64,000 bases of DNA, from the NCBI GenBank assembly GCA_029532415.1, contig JAQOTA010000059.1, forward strand, positions 930,001-994,000. The letters run 5' to 3'. Source of the DNA: Marasmius tenuissimus (Eukaryota; Basidiomycota; Agaricomycetes; Agaricales; Marasmiaceae). How positions within the stretch are numbered: position 1 is the stretch's first letter; the number at the start of each line of letters is the position of its first letter. Under the pieces are notes generated by a model. The model did no database searches. It was given only the letters and a program-made list of their open reading frames with translations, and was not told the origin of the DNA. The position numbers and the translations under genes were made by a program. Positions 20,224 to 29,831 of the stretch are shown here, in pieces.

Positions 20224-22152
20224 CGCCTCATCCGGTTTGGATGTGGAGGCGTCCGAAGTAGCCGCAGCACGACCTTTAGCCTGAGAACCGGCCGCAGGTC
20301 GCTTCCTACAATCATCTGTCTTGTGCTTTCCGCCACAGAACATGCACAAGTTGTTCTTCTTCCGACGTTCCTTCTCTTCCGGCTTCAACTTTCCGTCCTT
20401 ACCAAGATACTGGGCAACCGGGTTAGTAGTGTTGGAAGTTGGATTCGACCCAGTGTTGTTGTTGGCGTTGGACTTGTTGCCGGAAGAGTTGCTGGAAGAG
20501 TTACCGGAACTCTTGTTGGAGCCACCGGAACTACCGGAACCTCCGGAAGAGTTGTTGGAACGATTTCCGGAGTTGTTGTTGGATCGGGAGTTGGAATTCG
20601 AATTGTTGTTGTTGGCTCGTTTCGCTGCTCGGCCCTCTCGGGATTTCTCCCCTTCGCGTACCCAGTGCGTCCGATCGTATTCCCGGCACACTACACGCAA
20701 CTGTTTGAGAGTCGAAGGACGAGCACCAACGTTCGGAAGTAAATCTTTGATACGCTTTGGCATAGCGCGATAATAGGCATGACGGAGAGCGTTCTCGCCG
20801 TAACCAATCTTGGCTGCGAGAGTGTTGAAACGAACCTCGAACTTTCCGATTTTCTCCCCTTCTCCCATCCGGAGGTTGTCGAACTTGTCTTCGGCTTCCT
20901 CTATCGTATCCACCTGTCCGAAGAACATTTCGAGTTCATCGAGGAATGCTCGGAGGCTGAACATCCAAGCGGGCGGATCGGAATCGGTTTCATAGGATAG
21001 GATTTCGGGTTGGAAATATTCGAGGCACATGCCACGGAGGTAGGAAATGATGTAGTGGATTTTATCGGCATCGGTAGGAAAATCGGAGGGACGGTGATTG
21101 AAAACGATCATACATGAGACGATGAAGCTCGGAAGTTTGTCGGGTTGCGTTCCGTCGAAGGTATCAGGTTCCTTGACGTTCCCCTTCTTTTCCGGCTTCT
21201 TCCCAAGGAGCTGGGCGATGATTTTGTTGTGCTCAAGCATGGATTGTACGAGTGCCATCATATTGAATTGGTAGAGATCGTTTCCGGGACCTCTAGGGAA
21301 TCCAGGTCCCCCGCCTCGTCCACCGGAGGGTCCTCCGCCAGGAGGTCCACCGCCAGGTGGTCCGGGGGGTCCGGGGGGTCCGGGTGGTCCGGAATCACCG
21401 GGTTCGTGATCGGATCCGTCGTCACCTTCCGGCTCCGTATCCGTGTCTCCACCCCTATTGCTACCTGCTCGGGATCCGCCCCTACTGCCACCTCGAGAGC
21501 CCTTGGGTTCATCGACCTGTTTATGTGGGTCGGATCCCTCGGGTAACGCTGTCTCTGTTGGTAGTTCAGTATCCCGGGGCATAACCGGAGCTGTAACTGG
21601 ATGAGTGGATGGATGTTCTTTGTCAACGGCGGCATCGAAAGTAAAGTCATCAATTAACCCCTCATCGGCCTTGCTTTTCCCCTTAGCTGTTTTCGGAGGT
21701 GGTTCGTTATGAGCCTTGTCAAGTGCTAGTGCTAGTTTTGCAGGATCAAGCACCCCCCGAGGATCTTCAATAGTAGCTGGAGAGAAAACTTGGCGGGATG
21801 CGGGTTTCGGAGGTGGAGGAGGACGACTAGGAGTTTCGGGTACCTTATCCCCTACATAGACGGTTCTGCCATCCTCAAGTGTCCTGTATTTCGAAGCCAT
21901 TGTTGTAGGACGTCGGAGCTTGCTAGGCGGAAGTGGTGCGACGGTATTAAGTGTGCCGATACGTGGAGTTGATTGTACGTCGATTTGATATTCGGAAGCA
22001 CGGACGCTGCTGCCGAAAACCGCTTGTCGTTCTTTACGTCGACCGTAACGGTTGGTTGAGATAGATTCGGAAGCGGAGATACTTCCTACGAATTGGTTGG
22101 GTGGATCTTCGTCGAAGTGTCCAGGGAATTCAGGATTGACTTGTCTGGACAT
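20215..22152 (-). CDS. gag: Gag polyprotein, 645 aa
   Basis: The structural protein forming virus-like particles. The N-terminal third is disordered, with a GPPGPPGPPGPPGG collagen-like stretch. The capsid region (about residues 300-480) contains PDTFDGTQPDKLPSFI and YFQPEIL, typical of fungal Ty3 capsids. A Ser/Asn-rich linker precedes the zinc knuckle CMFCGGKHKTDDC, a C-x2-C-x3-H-x4-C variant one residue shorter than the usual CCHC. Starts at ATG 22152, 38 bases inside the 5' LTR edge, and ends in the A-rich frameshift site. Confidence 0.95.
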   Translation of the reverse strand: MSRQVNPEFPGHFDEDPPNQFVGSISASESISTNRYGRRKERQAVFGSSVRASEYQIDVQSTPRIGTLNTVAPLPPSKLRRPTTMASKYRTLEDGRTVYVGDKVPETPSRPPPPPKPASRQVFSPATIEDPRGVLDPAKLALALDKAHNEPPPKTAKGKSKADEGLIDDFTFDAAVDKEHPSTHPVTAPVMPRDTELPTETALPEGSDPHKQVDEPKGSRGGSRGGSRAGSNRGGDTDTEPEGDDGSDHEPGDSGPPGPPGPPGPPGGGPPGGGPSGGRGGGPGFPRGPGNDLYQFNMMALVQSMLEHNKIIAQLLGKKPEKKGNVKEPDTFDGTQPDKLPSFIVSCMIVFNHRPSDFPTDADKIHYIISYLRGMCLEYFQPEILSYETDSDPPAWMFSLRAFLDELEMFFGQVDTIEEAEDKFDNLRMGEGEKIGKFEVRFNTLAAKIGYGENALRHAYYRAMPKRIKDLLPNVGARPSTLKQLRVVCREYDRTHWVREGEKSREGRAAKRANNNNSNSNSRSNNNSGNRSNNSSGGSGSSGGSNKSSGNSSSNSSGNKSNANNNTGSNPTSNTTNPVAQYLGKDGKLKPEEKERRKKNNLCMFCGGKHKTDDCRKRPAAGSQAKGRAAATSDASTSKPDEAKK

Positions 22153-22176
22153 TCAGTAATTTCAACTCAAGGTTCG

Positions 22177-22187
22177 AGAATTAAAAT
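22177..22187 (-). other. Primer-binding site, self-priming type
   Basis: Two bases inside the 5' LTR the element's sense strand reads ATTTTAATTCT. It is not a TGG-starting tRNA complement. It is exactly complementary to AGAATTAAAAT in the LTR (22454-22464), placed where the RNA should start. In Tf1 an 11-base match of this kind lets the transcript prime itself. Confidence 0.7.
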
Positions 22188-22189
22188 AC

Positions 22190-22902
22190 TGTTAGGATCG
22201 TGCGGATATGACAGCCCGGACGGAAGTCCGAGCGGAAGGGACTGAAGCCGACGTGCCGGAATGGACTAGTCGGAGTTGAAGAGATTCCGACGACCGGAAG
22301 GCCGAACGGATGGCTGGACAATAGTCGAAGGTTTCGCCAACGACACCGTTGAGTTGAGTTGTCCTTGACCGGAAGGAAAGGAAGATAAAGATGAAGAGGA
22401 GATAGAGATAAAGAGATGGAATGAGACGAAAGAGATAAACGGAAACCAAGTTGATTTTAATTCTAAGGAATACAAGTCGTGAAGTATCTAGCTTATATAT
22501 ATATCGATCTCCGAGACCTCCGAAGGGGTTCCGGCGATCGTAATACCGAGGATGAGTCAAGAGCGGGAGAGAATGTATGTACAGTACGGAATCCGAGACG
22601 GAGGGTGAAGTCCCGGAGTCGGAGATGAATCGGAAATGAAGTGTCAGAATGGAATGTACGGGATGAGTCATGATAGAATGGAGAGCGGAATGTCGGAATG
22701 TAAAGTATACGTATTACTCGGAAATGAACGGTGTATATGTATCTCCGATCCGTAAGTACCGGGGACACGACGTCGGAATCCGAAGTCATGTTCCGGAAAG
22801 GATCGTGAAGGAAGAGACAACATAAGGTAGATTCCGAGTATCGGAATCTCCGGAAGGTGGATAGAAGCCTTCGGAAACCCCGGAACCGGCATGGATGTAA
22901 CA
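22190..22902 (-). repeat. 5' LTR of the Ty3/Gypsy element (713 bases)
   Basis: Identical to 14080-14792. It contains the promoter that drives gag-pol on the minus strand. Confidence 0.97.
22493..22504 (-). promoter_or_regulatory. LTR TATA element
   Basis: ATATATATATAA on the sense strand, about 30-40 bases before the AGAATTAAAAT sequence (22464 downward). This spacing fits transcription start at or near the self-primer sequence. Confidence 0.65.
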
Positions 22903-22907
22903 CCGCA
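22903..22907. repeat. Target-site duplication CCGCA, right copy
   Basis: Exact match to 14075-14079 at the opposite edge of the element. Confidence 0.95.
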
Positions 22908-23102
22908 GCACAACAGAACATTCAAAAACGGAAGCATAGAGAGATTTCTCAAGACCCGGGTTCCAGGAACTCTCTGACTCCGGGTCCCGAGGATCCAGAA
23001 CATTCTCGACCCAAACGGAACTGCGCACCGCCCAAAAGACCTCACTTGGGAGCAAGTACACACCCAGCCTCGCACGCAGAGCGCTCTGACGGGGAGGACT
23101 AA
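22908..23102 (+). pseudogene. 3' part of the cargo gene interrupted by the Ty3/Gypsy insertion
   Basis: After the duplicated CCGCA the reading frame of the gene starting at 12000 resumes with no shift. It runs 64 codons to TAA at 23100-23102. The segment is Pro/Arg/Lys-rich (HSRPKRNCAPPKRPHLG) and matches the composition of the tail before the insertion. It has no start codon of its own and would not be made from the disrupted allele. Confidence 0.75.
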
Positions 23103-23516
23103 CCCGACTTTTTTGTATCCGTATAGTATTCCGAACAACGTTTGTATGATATTCTATAGAATCAATTCATTATATGCTGAACAACGATTGATACAACATG
23201 CGAAGGACTAGTAGCTATATGAACTTGAATACCTATACACCTGAGCACTCGGGATATTTGCGGATGAGCTCGGTGAGGTGGCGACGAGGTGAGTAAAAAA
23301 CATGGTAGGAAGTCATTGTGGTAAAAAGTAAGCTAGAAACTGGGGAGCGACGTGGTGGAGGGAGTGAGAGCCTCAGGTTTATTTTAGAGAGCAAGTAATA
23401 CATCTAGAGGAATGTTGCGGTGGAGGGAACGTTGGAGAATAAATTTTGTAAGTACAGGCAATAGCATGGGCGGGTGGACGTTGGTTGGCGAGAGATGTCG
23501 GTAAATGTTTTGAACT
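23103..23516. other. Spacer between the split cargo gene and the right terminal repeat
   Basis: About 410 bases, presumably the 3' untranslated region of the cargo gene and internal transposon sequence. No gene is seen. Confidence 0.5.
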
Positions 23517-23763
23517 GAGTCATGAGGTGCTGCTTGAAATGGAAAGAGGTCACGAGAGGTGTCGGGGCGAGGGCGGGAGGGCGGGGGGCAGACGCGGTGA
23601 GAGAGCCTTGGTGTGTATGAGGGGAGAGATAATGAGATATTGAGGTTATGTTAAGGAGATAATGGGATATGGTGGAGGCCACCTCAGGTTACCACAAACT
23701 GGCAGCCGTTTCCGGCCCGGTTCAGTCCACTCGTTTGTGGTACAGTGGTGGGACACTTAGGTG
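23517..23763 (-). repeat. Right terminal inverted repeat of the KDZ transposon
   Basis: Reverse complement of 2082-2327 with about 98% identity. It ends GGTGGGACACTTAGGTG at 23763 and is followed directly by the GCCGGAG direct repeat. Confidence 0.85.
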
Positions 23764-23770
23764 GCCGGAG
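23764..23770. repeat. Right target-site duplication GCCGGAG
   Basis: Matches 2075-2081 and lies directly outside the right terminal repeat. Confidence 0.75.
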
Positions 23771-24555
23771 ACGATGGTGGTTTGGGTTGAAGAACAGATC
23801 CACACGCCAAAAAGGGGCTTCCGCTCACAACGCGGCGCACGTGCATTTTGTTTGGACTTCGCCGATCTTAATCAGGCACAGGCCCTTCTTTCTCTTTGTT
23901 TCTCTCTCGTTCAAGCTCCTCACCCGCTCTTTCCTGGCCCGCTTCTCTACCCATCTATAGCTCTAAGCTGATGACCAGGCTGCCGTACAAGCGCATAGGT
24001 AGCCTCTTTGACGTAGGTAGGTTTCGGGTCGCTCGCTATATCTTCAACATTGTATTGTGTCCTAGATGCTGAGAGGATCCTGATATAGAAGGTAGAGAAG
24101 AAGTCAGATATTGGGCATGGAGGAGAGGAACGGATAGGTTTGGAGGCCGGCTGGTAAAATGTGATTGGCGAGAAGATATGATTACATTGACTATTTTCCT
24201 GCCTCTGACTTGTGGCGTCGACGCTGGTATCAGAACTGGCAAAGAGTGGAAGGTGGAACCGTGGAAGTGTAGGTGTGGGAGAATACGCGTGGCGATATGG
24301 ACGCGTAGACTGTGCCGGATCGCCGCCGGCCCGTTTGAGACGCTTCGGACTTTAGCGGTACCTCCGCGGTCGATGATGCTGCGACTTAGCCTGACGGTGG
24401 CCATGTAATTAAGAGCAACCGCCATGGGAGGTCGGCGGCAACCAAATTCATGGCAAATAGTTATGTTCGTACGATTTAGAAGCCTGGGAGAGGGTGGCTG
24501 AGCGGGGGGGAGGCATTTAAAATGCGTGCGATCGTACTTGTGCTTTGTTTTTTAA
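23771..24555. other. Right flank of the KDZ element, no gene supported
   Basis: About 790 bases with only short unsupported frames on both strands. Confidence 0.4.
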
Positions 24556-24559
24556 AAAT

Positions 24560-25250
24560 TTCATATTCATCTCTTGGGCGCCACCTTTCTCAGAAAGATT
24601 GAAAGTAAGCACTCTGTTGAGAAGGCTGAGTAAAACCCGACGCTTTTCAGTTACACTATCACGTACTAGACACACCTTGAATCTTCCCCGTTGTGCTGAT
24701 TCTGGTCTGAGATAGCCCCTCCTGGGCGTATCAGAACCTCGTCTGTTTGGTGATACCCAGTATCCACGGCTATACTTCCCCGTGTATCGCAGGGTGGACC
24801 AAGATCTTCGGGCATCTGATGATCCGTAATGTTGAAGAGTGTATGAAAAGGATTCATGTCGGAACAGATTCCGACGTCACCGATGTTGATCGTGTACCGT
24901 TCACCAGTATCAGTGCAGGGAGGTGACGGCTTCCAGAGAGGGTATCCGAACTGACAAGTCGATAACAAATCTACATATCTCTCGCAAGGTGTCCTAGAGT
25001 CCATGTATTCGGCCAATGGTCCCGCCTGAGTAGCAGGGATGGCGGCGATGGAATCTCGTGAGCGCGAAAGAGGGGGTGGGCTTTCGAAGGAGGCAGTTGG
25101 TCTCGCATGAGGTATAGAAGGACTCAAAACATGCCGTGAGTCGACTGGATCTACGCAATTCATGGAACTCGTACCTTGAGCCGGGAGCTTGAAGATAGTA
25201 TAATTTAGCCTACAAAAGTGTGAGCAGATGAGCAGAGTCATTGTTCGGGA
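24560..25250 (-). pseudogene. Probable 3'-truncated member of an Agaricomycete GYPLW-motif protein family
   Basis: The frame between about 25200 and 24666 contains PCERYVDLLSTCQFGYPLW, then TINIGDVGICSDMNPFHTLF and FNITDHQMP. From memory of basidiomycete genomes, GYPLWxPxP ... IGDVG ... F..LFNI marks a widespread protein family of unknown function. Those proteins usually continue into a segment like SSxxGAxLxLP. Here only a short FNLSEKGGA-like trace follows near 24600 before stops. Several possible introns (donors GTGCGT, GTACGT and GTACGA) lie between this piece and the large frame ending at 25318. I could not decide whether it is a separate decayed gene or the 3' end of that gene. Confidence 0.4.
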
Positions 25251-25317
25251 ACGTACGTGGTCTCCTAGCTTGAACACTAGTAAAATGAATATGTGAACTT
25301 TCGCCGAATAAAGAGTC

Positions 25318-28300
25318 TCAGCACGCACCGTGAGACCTGGTGAATGTCTCATTGAGGTCCCCAAAGTTCTCAGTGGTCCCGGAGCTCAGAACGGTAGGTG
25401 ACTCATGCGGCATTGGCTGGGAACGGAAGTCACGGGGCTGTCGCTGCGGGTCCTCAAGTAACAAAGCAGGATTCTCTTCGAGGACTGGGTCGCCGAGTTT
25501 TGCTTCATGGCGAGATCGTGGCTGCGAGGAGGGCCGTCTCGAAAAGGGTACAGGGTTCCGACTGCTCGTATGATTTTCAGCAGAAGTGGGTTGAGAAGTG
25601 TTCGTTGGCACCATTTGCTGAAACGCGCATGCCGCTGTAACAACAGTAGGGCCTGAAGTTGGCACCTCAGGAGCCCAAGCCCGAGGCAAACCCTTTCCGT
25701 CAAGCTCCGCGACATTCAGATTTGTTGGTCTAGATTCCAGTGGTCTCGAGCTCTCGGGGGAGGGGACAGAATTGGGGGTTTGTGGAGGGATAACCAAAGC
25801 CCCTTCACCATCTCGTGTTATGGAGCGCGTGTCCTTGACCTCTGAGGGCGAGAGTGTAGATTTTGCCCTATGAAAGGAGGGCGTTTTGTGGGAGGAACGG
25901 TCCGGCGTAGGAAGGGAAGGAGGATCTTGGGCATTGGAAGGCTTTTCTTTAGAAGAATTCGATGATACCGGGCTCTCAGATGGAGGTGCCGTTGCTTGAT
26001 CAGGCTTTTGAAAAGGGGTGAGTGGGTGGGGTCTAGAGGACCCGTTGGGCAGCAGATTCGCACCCTTGAGACCTTGGACTGGATCCCCATCATGCTGAGA
26101 CGTTCTTTCAGAAGAGGAGTAGCGTATGGGAGGCGCAGAAGGGGGAGCATCCTGCCGCCTTAGATCCGTTAGGTCCGGAAGGACGAGCTCGACATGTGAT
26201 AGTATTCCGTCAGAACGCTCAAGGCTAAGAGGAGGAGGCGCAGGAATAGCGGCTGACGATGATGACGCAGCAACCGCAATCTGTTCAATGCGATGAGCTC
26301 CTTTGGGCACTGCGGGTGGCTTCTTGGGCACTGCGGGGGCTGCGCGGTGAGTTGTTTTAGACTTTTGACTAGTCAAAGGCGCACAGGCAGGAGGGGACTG
26401 TACATCCTGTTCAACCGTACCGGTGGGCCTCCTTCGGGGTCGTACTGGCTTGGTGGGCGCGGGCGCTCTATCGGAGCCCATCGGAGGAAGAGTTGACGGC
26501 AGTGGAGGTGTGACTGGGGTAGGACTCGGCGGTCGTGGGCTCTCGAGCTTTGAAGCGGCCGGGGCTGCTACACCGTGTTGAGATATCTGTTGAGAGAACC
26601 TCCGACTCGTTGTGGACGGAGAGAGAGGCGAATGTGTATCCTGTCTGCCTGTCTCACTCGTCGTTCCCTCTTCAAATGAACGTGCTGGGTTAGGGAGTCT
26701 CAATAGGGGATTTGGCAAGGCGACAGACTCATGCAACTCATGTGGAATTGAAGTCTCGTTCTCCGACTGCGACTCTGTGATAGAGGCTACTTCTGGGTTA
26801 GTTGACATCCGGGAGGAAGAATGGCCGATAGAGCGAGCTGAAGAAGGTTCGACGGCGACTCTATGCTCCATTTCGAAGGGCCGCTCTATAGCTCTTAGCT
26901 CATCACGCAACGACTCGGACGGTGGATTATTGGGCACTGGCGTCTCTGTGGGCGTGATAGCAAACCTGACCTGGGTATCATGCCGAGGATCAGCTGCTCT
27001 ACGATGGTCAGCAGTTCCACAGTCATCACGATCCGCCGGGGCTTGCTCAGGAAAGATTAGCAAAGGTAGATTGGAGATGAACGTTGAGTGCCGGGCCCCA
27101 AGCCAAAAGAGAAGCATTGCACTGATTGTTACCTGACACGATTTGTTTAAACATTTGAAATTGGTCTCCAGTCGAAAGAGCATATAAATGCGAATCATGA
27201 ATCAGACGGGGGAAAGCAACGTAGAAGGACTCACGTCTGCTGCACAGCTTGACAGAAATATCCACCCCAATTCATTCCCTCGAAGGGCAATCATGATAAT
27301 GATGTTCACCTGGAGGATGTTAAACAATAACGCCCTAACTGTCAGCGCTCCGCGAACCAGATTTACAAGTCGTCGAAATATCATAACATACGGCGGATAC
27401 GGCCCAAATCCCACAAGTACTACAACCGAAATGTTGAAGGCTTGAGTCAGATTTTTGAGTCACCATTGTACCTCCCGGAAAGGATGATGAACGCGGGACC
27501 CCGAACGATACGTGACGGGATGGCATGTAGGACAAAGCTCACCATAGCATATTCTCAACCCAGAACCTCCTAGTTCGCCGATGACGCTCCATATTGGCCC
27601 CGGAGACTTGACTAGCGATTCTAACGATGTCCCATAGGGTCATCCCGACAAAGAATGCACCTTGTGCGAGCTCGTAGGCGACAAGTGGGATCGTTCTTTG
27701 ACCGCCCACGGGCCAGATCGAAATGATTAGTCCTCATCAAGATGATGGTACGAAAAGAGAGTGGCAACGCACGAGGAGGATTTCAACCCCAACATGTACA
27801 CTCCGTCCGTATTTAACGAGCTCGTCCGACCTAAGAACATGAGGGCCACAACAACCACATACCCCAATTGGACTGTAGAGCAGATCCAAGATACTGTCTG
27901 GGCAGGATAACGACCATGGACCTAAACGAAGGAATCGAATAAGTAAATTCTGATTCTGGTGAACTTGGAAAGAAGCGGGGTACACAGGGAGCGAACAGAT
28001 GGCAGAGGGTCTGGGATTGAGACAGCGAGGAAAGGCTTACTGAATAGAGGTATCCCGCGCAAATTAGAAGCTGGAAGAGGGTTCGGAGTCAAATGGTGTC
28101 CACTGTCGTATAGGAAGGCAAACATGCAGAGGTACCTTCGTACTCCCGTAACAAACAATGCAAACTATTATCGCAATTTCGCACGTCGTCGCTGAACCAG
28201 CGAGCCCTACACCTGTTGAGAGCATGCCAGCTGGATAAGAAGTCCGCGGGGAAATGTCAACACGATTCCGCTGGTACATTGAGGAGAAAACAGGGAGCAG

Positions 28301-28510
28301 GAGCCCCGATTTGATAAATGGACACGTATGCGATATTGAAGAGGCACTGGGAGGAAAACACAAGTCGGTAATAACGTACAGAAAACCACAAATACCCATC
28401 TGGACCAATAAGTTCAGTATGCTTCCGAAAACAGGATATCAGGAAAGACACACGAGTCAACCAATATTGGCAAGTCAAACATTTTCCTCCTCAGTGGTAG
28501 CTCCTTCCAT
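25318..28510 (-). CDS. Seven-membrane-segment-type protein with a long Ser/Pro-rich tail
   Basis: The ATG at 28510 opens a short first exon (MEGATTEEEN). Hydrophobic exons follow: GVGLAGSATTCEIAIIVCIV near 28150, RTIPLVAYELAQGAFFVGM near 27650, ILQVNIIIMIALRGNELGWI near 27270 and VTISAMLLFWLG near 27110. Their order matches a membrane-protein family common in Agaricomycetes (function unknown, receptor-like topology). The paralogue at 43312-45159 has the same exons. The last membrane segment runs into about 590 residues of Pro/Ser/Thr-rich, presumably cytoplasmic sequence ending near 25318. The paralogue has only about 130 residues there. Exact exon borders in the membrane part are not all resolved, and the 3' end may continue by splicing. 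Confidence 0.6.
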
Positions 28511-29831
28511 GCGTCCCAACTGTTCGAAAGTGGTAACCGTCGGGATATACAGTATGACAGGATAGAGGTGCCTAGATATACACACCAGCGCACTGATTAG
28601 TATCATCATTACTTGATGCAGATGGAGATGTCAACAAACAGATTAGATGTATGGCACTGGCAAGGATCTGAAGGGAGTGGTATTTGTCCCGTGAGGGTGA
28701 GGACTCAGTGTTGGCCCCTGCAAGGCCGATAACGGCCATTGTTGAGGGGTTGGGTTGGGGATTGGGAAGGAGTGACGTGGATTTTAAGGACGGAATAGGT
28801 GGATTTAGTTTGGTAACGCCAGACAGTCAATGTAGTCGAGGGGCCACTTGGAAGGTGATGTAGTGGCAGCAGTGGAGGTGTACGATCTATTGGTGCGCGC
28901 GATTTGGGTGGCGAAGCGGGAAAGAGAACGGTGAGAGGGGAGCCGAGTGGGCACTGGGTATAGGGATATACGGGCAACGCCTATGGAAGACCGACTTCGA
29001 TCCTTAATCTTCCAAGCAACGTTGTGAAACGAGGGATAAGGGAAAGGGCGGGAGAAAAACCTCTGTTTCCAGTGCATCAAGCCTCTATCATAGTCTCGAC
29101 ATCTCCAAGAAAGCCGCTGACTCCACAGTGTGAGTCCACATCAAAGAACATGTGAACGCTAGATCGAACACCGATTGATAGAAGGTGAGGAACAATGAAA
29201 TCTGTCACACCGTATTCACAGCTGTTGAAAGGATCCGATAAAATCGAGGGTCAAAAAACATACTAGCCTTCAGAAATAACGTCGCGTTCACAAGCCCTAT
29301 ATATCCATTCAATATACTTTAGAGGCCCCGGAACACGCCTGAAGCAGCAGTTTATTGCGAAGGAATGGGTCAAAGCATTGCGGGTTACCGCTCCCACAAA
29401 GCCCATGACTGGTCCGGCAGCAGACGAAGATCTTGGACGCGAAAATTGAACAACTCGCCGCAGATATTTCAACGGCTGTATCGAATATGCTCCCTCAGGA
29501 CCCAGCAGGATTCAGGACCCCATTATACCTAGTAAAATTAACAGTAAGAATATACACTGGGAAGCATAAAACTAAGTGGTAGCCAACCTGGACCACGAAT
29601 ACCATTACGAAGGGTCATTTGGGAAGCATGCAATCATAAAGCATAGACGAGAACCGCGGCCTGCGCCTAGTAAGGGAAAACAATAATGGTATGGAACAAA
29701 TAATGATAGCAAGATATAAGATAACCCTAAGTTTTCATAGCATGATGTCGATGAGGCCCAAGAAAAGAACATGAATAAAAAAACAAGAGCCCAAGGGGTG
29801 AAAGGAATCGAAGTCCCAGCTGGCAAGGGCT
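28511..29831. other. Intergenic; upstream region shared with the paralogue at 45 kb
   Basis: 28.5-29.1 kb resembles 45.2-45.75 kb (for example a GGTATAGGGATATACGG stretch in both). The duplicated unit therefore includes the upstream region of the membrane gene. From 29.1 to 29.8 kb nothing is recognised. Confidence 0.5.

Larger units (their letters stand above)
14080..22902 (-). mobile_element. Full-length Ty3/Gypsy chromovirus (Tf1-like), young and apparently intact
   Basis: The element is 8,823 bases, with identical 713-base LTRs starting TG and ending CA, a 5-base target duplication, a polypurine tract and a PBS. It has an intact Gag (645 aa) and an intact Pol (1220 aa) ordered protease, reverse transcriptase, RNase H, integrase, chromodomain, on the minus strand. 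It also carries an antisense spliced gene between the 3' LTR and pol. The YLDD catalytic box, C-terminal chromodomain and predicted self-priming place it near the Tf1/sushi chromoviruses of fungi. Identical LTRs mean insertion was recent. It sits inside the last coding exon of a gene of the KDZ transposon. Confidence 0.97.
2082..23763 (+). mobile_element. Large KDZ-superfamily DNA transposon with cargo genes and a nested Ty3/Gypsy element
   Basis: Both ends begin CACCTAAGTGTCCCACC and form inverted repeats of about 246 bases, differing at only about four positions. A GCCGGAG direct repeat lies outside them. Immediately inside the left end is an intact KDZ transposase gene. The element is 21,682 bases as it stands. 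Removing the nested retrotransposon (14080-22902) and one copy of its CCGCA duplication leaves 12,854 bases. The interior carries at least six more spliced genes on both strands. KDZ (Kyakuja-Dileera-Zisupton) elements are known large cargo-bearing transposons of basidiomycetes. That this TIR pair belongs to this transposase is my inference from position, orientation and the flanking duplication. Confidence 0.8.

Noticed and set aside
22169..22187. GGTTCGAGA next to the LTR as part of a tRNA gene or a tRNA-primed PBS
   Set aside because: It resembles a T-loop only over nine bases, there is no cloverleaf, and the PBS lacks the TGG expected for tRNA 3'-end priming. The 11-base self-complement explains the site better.
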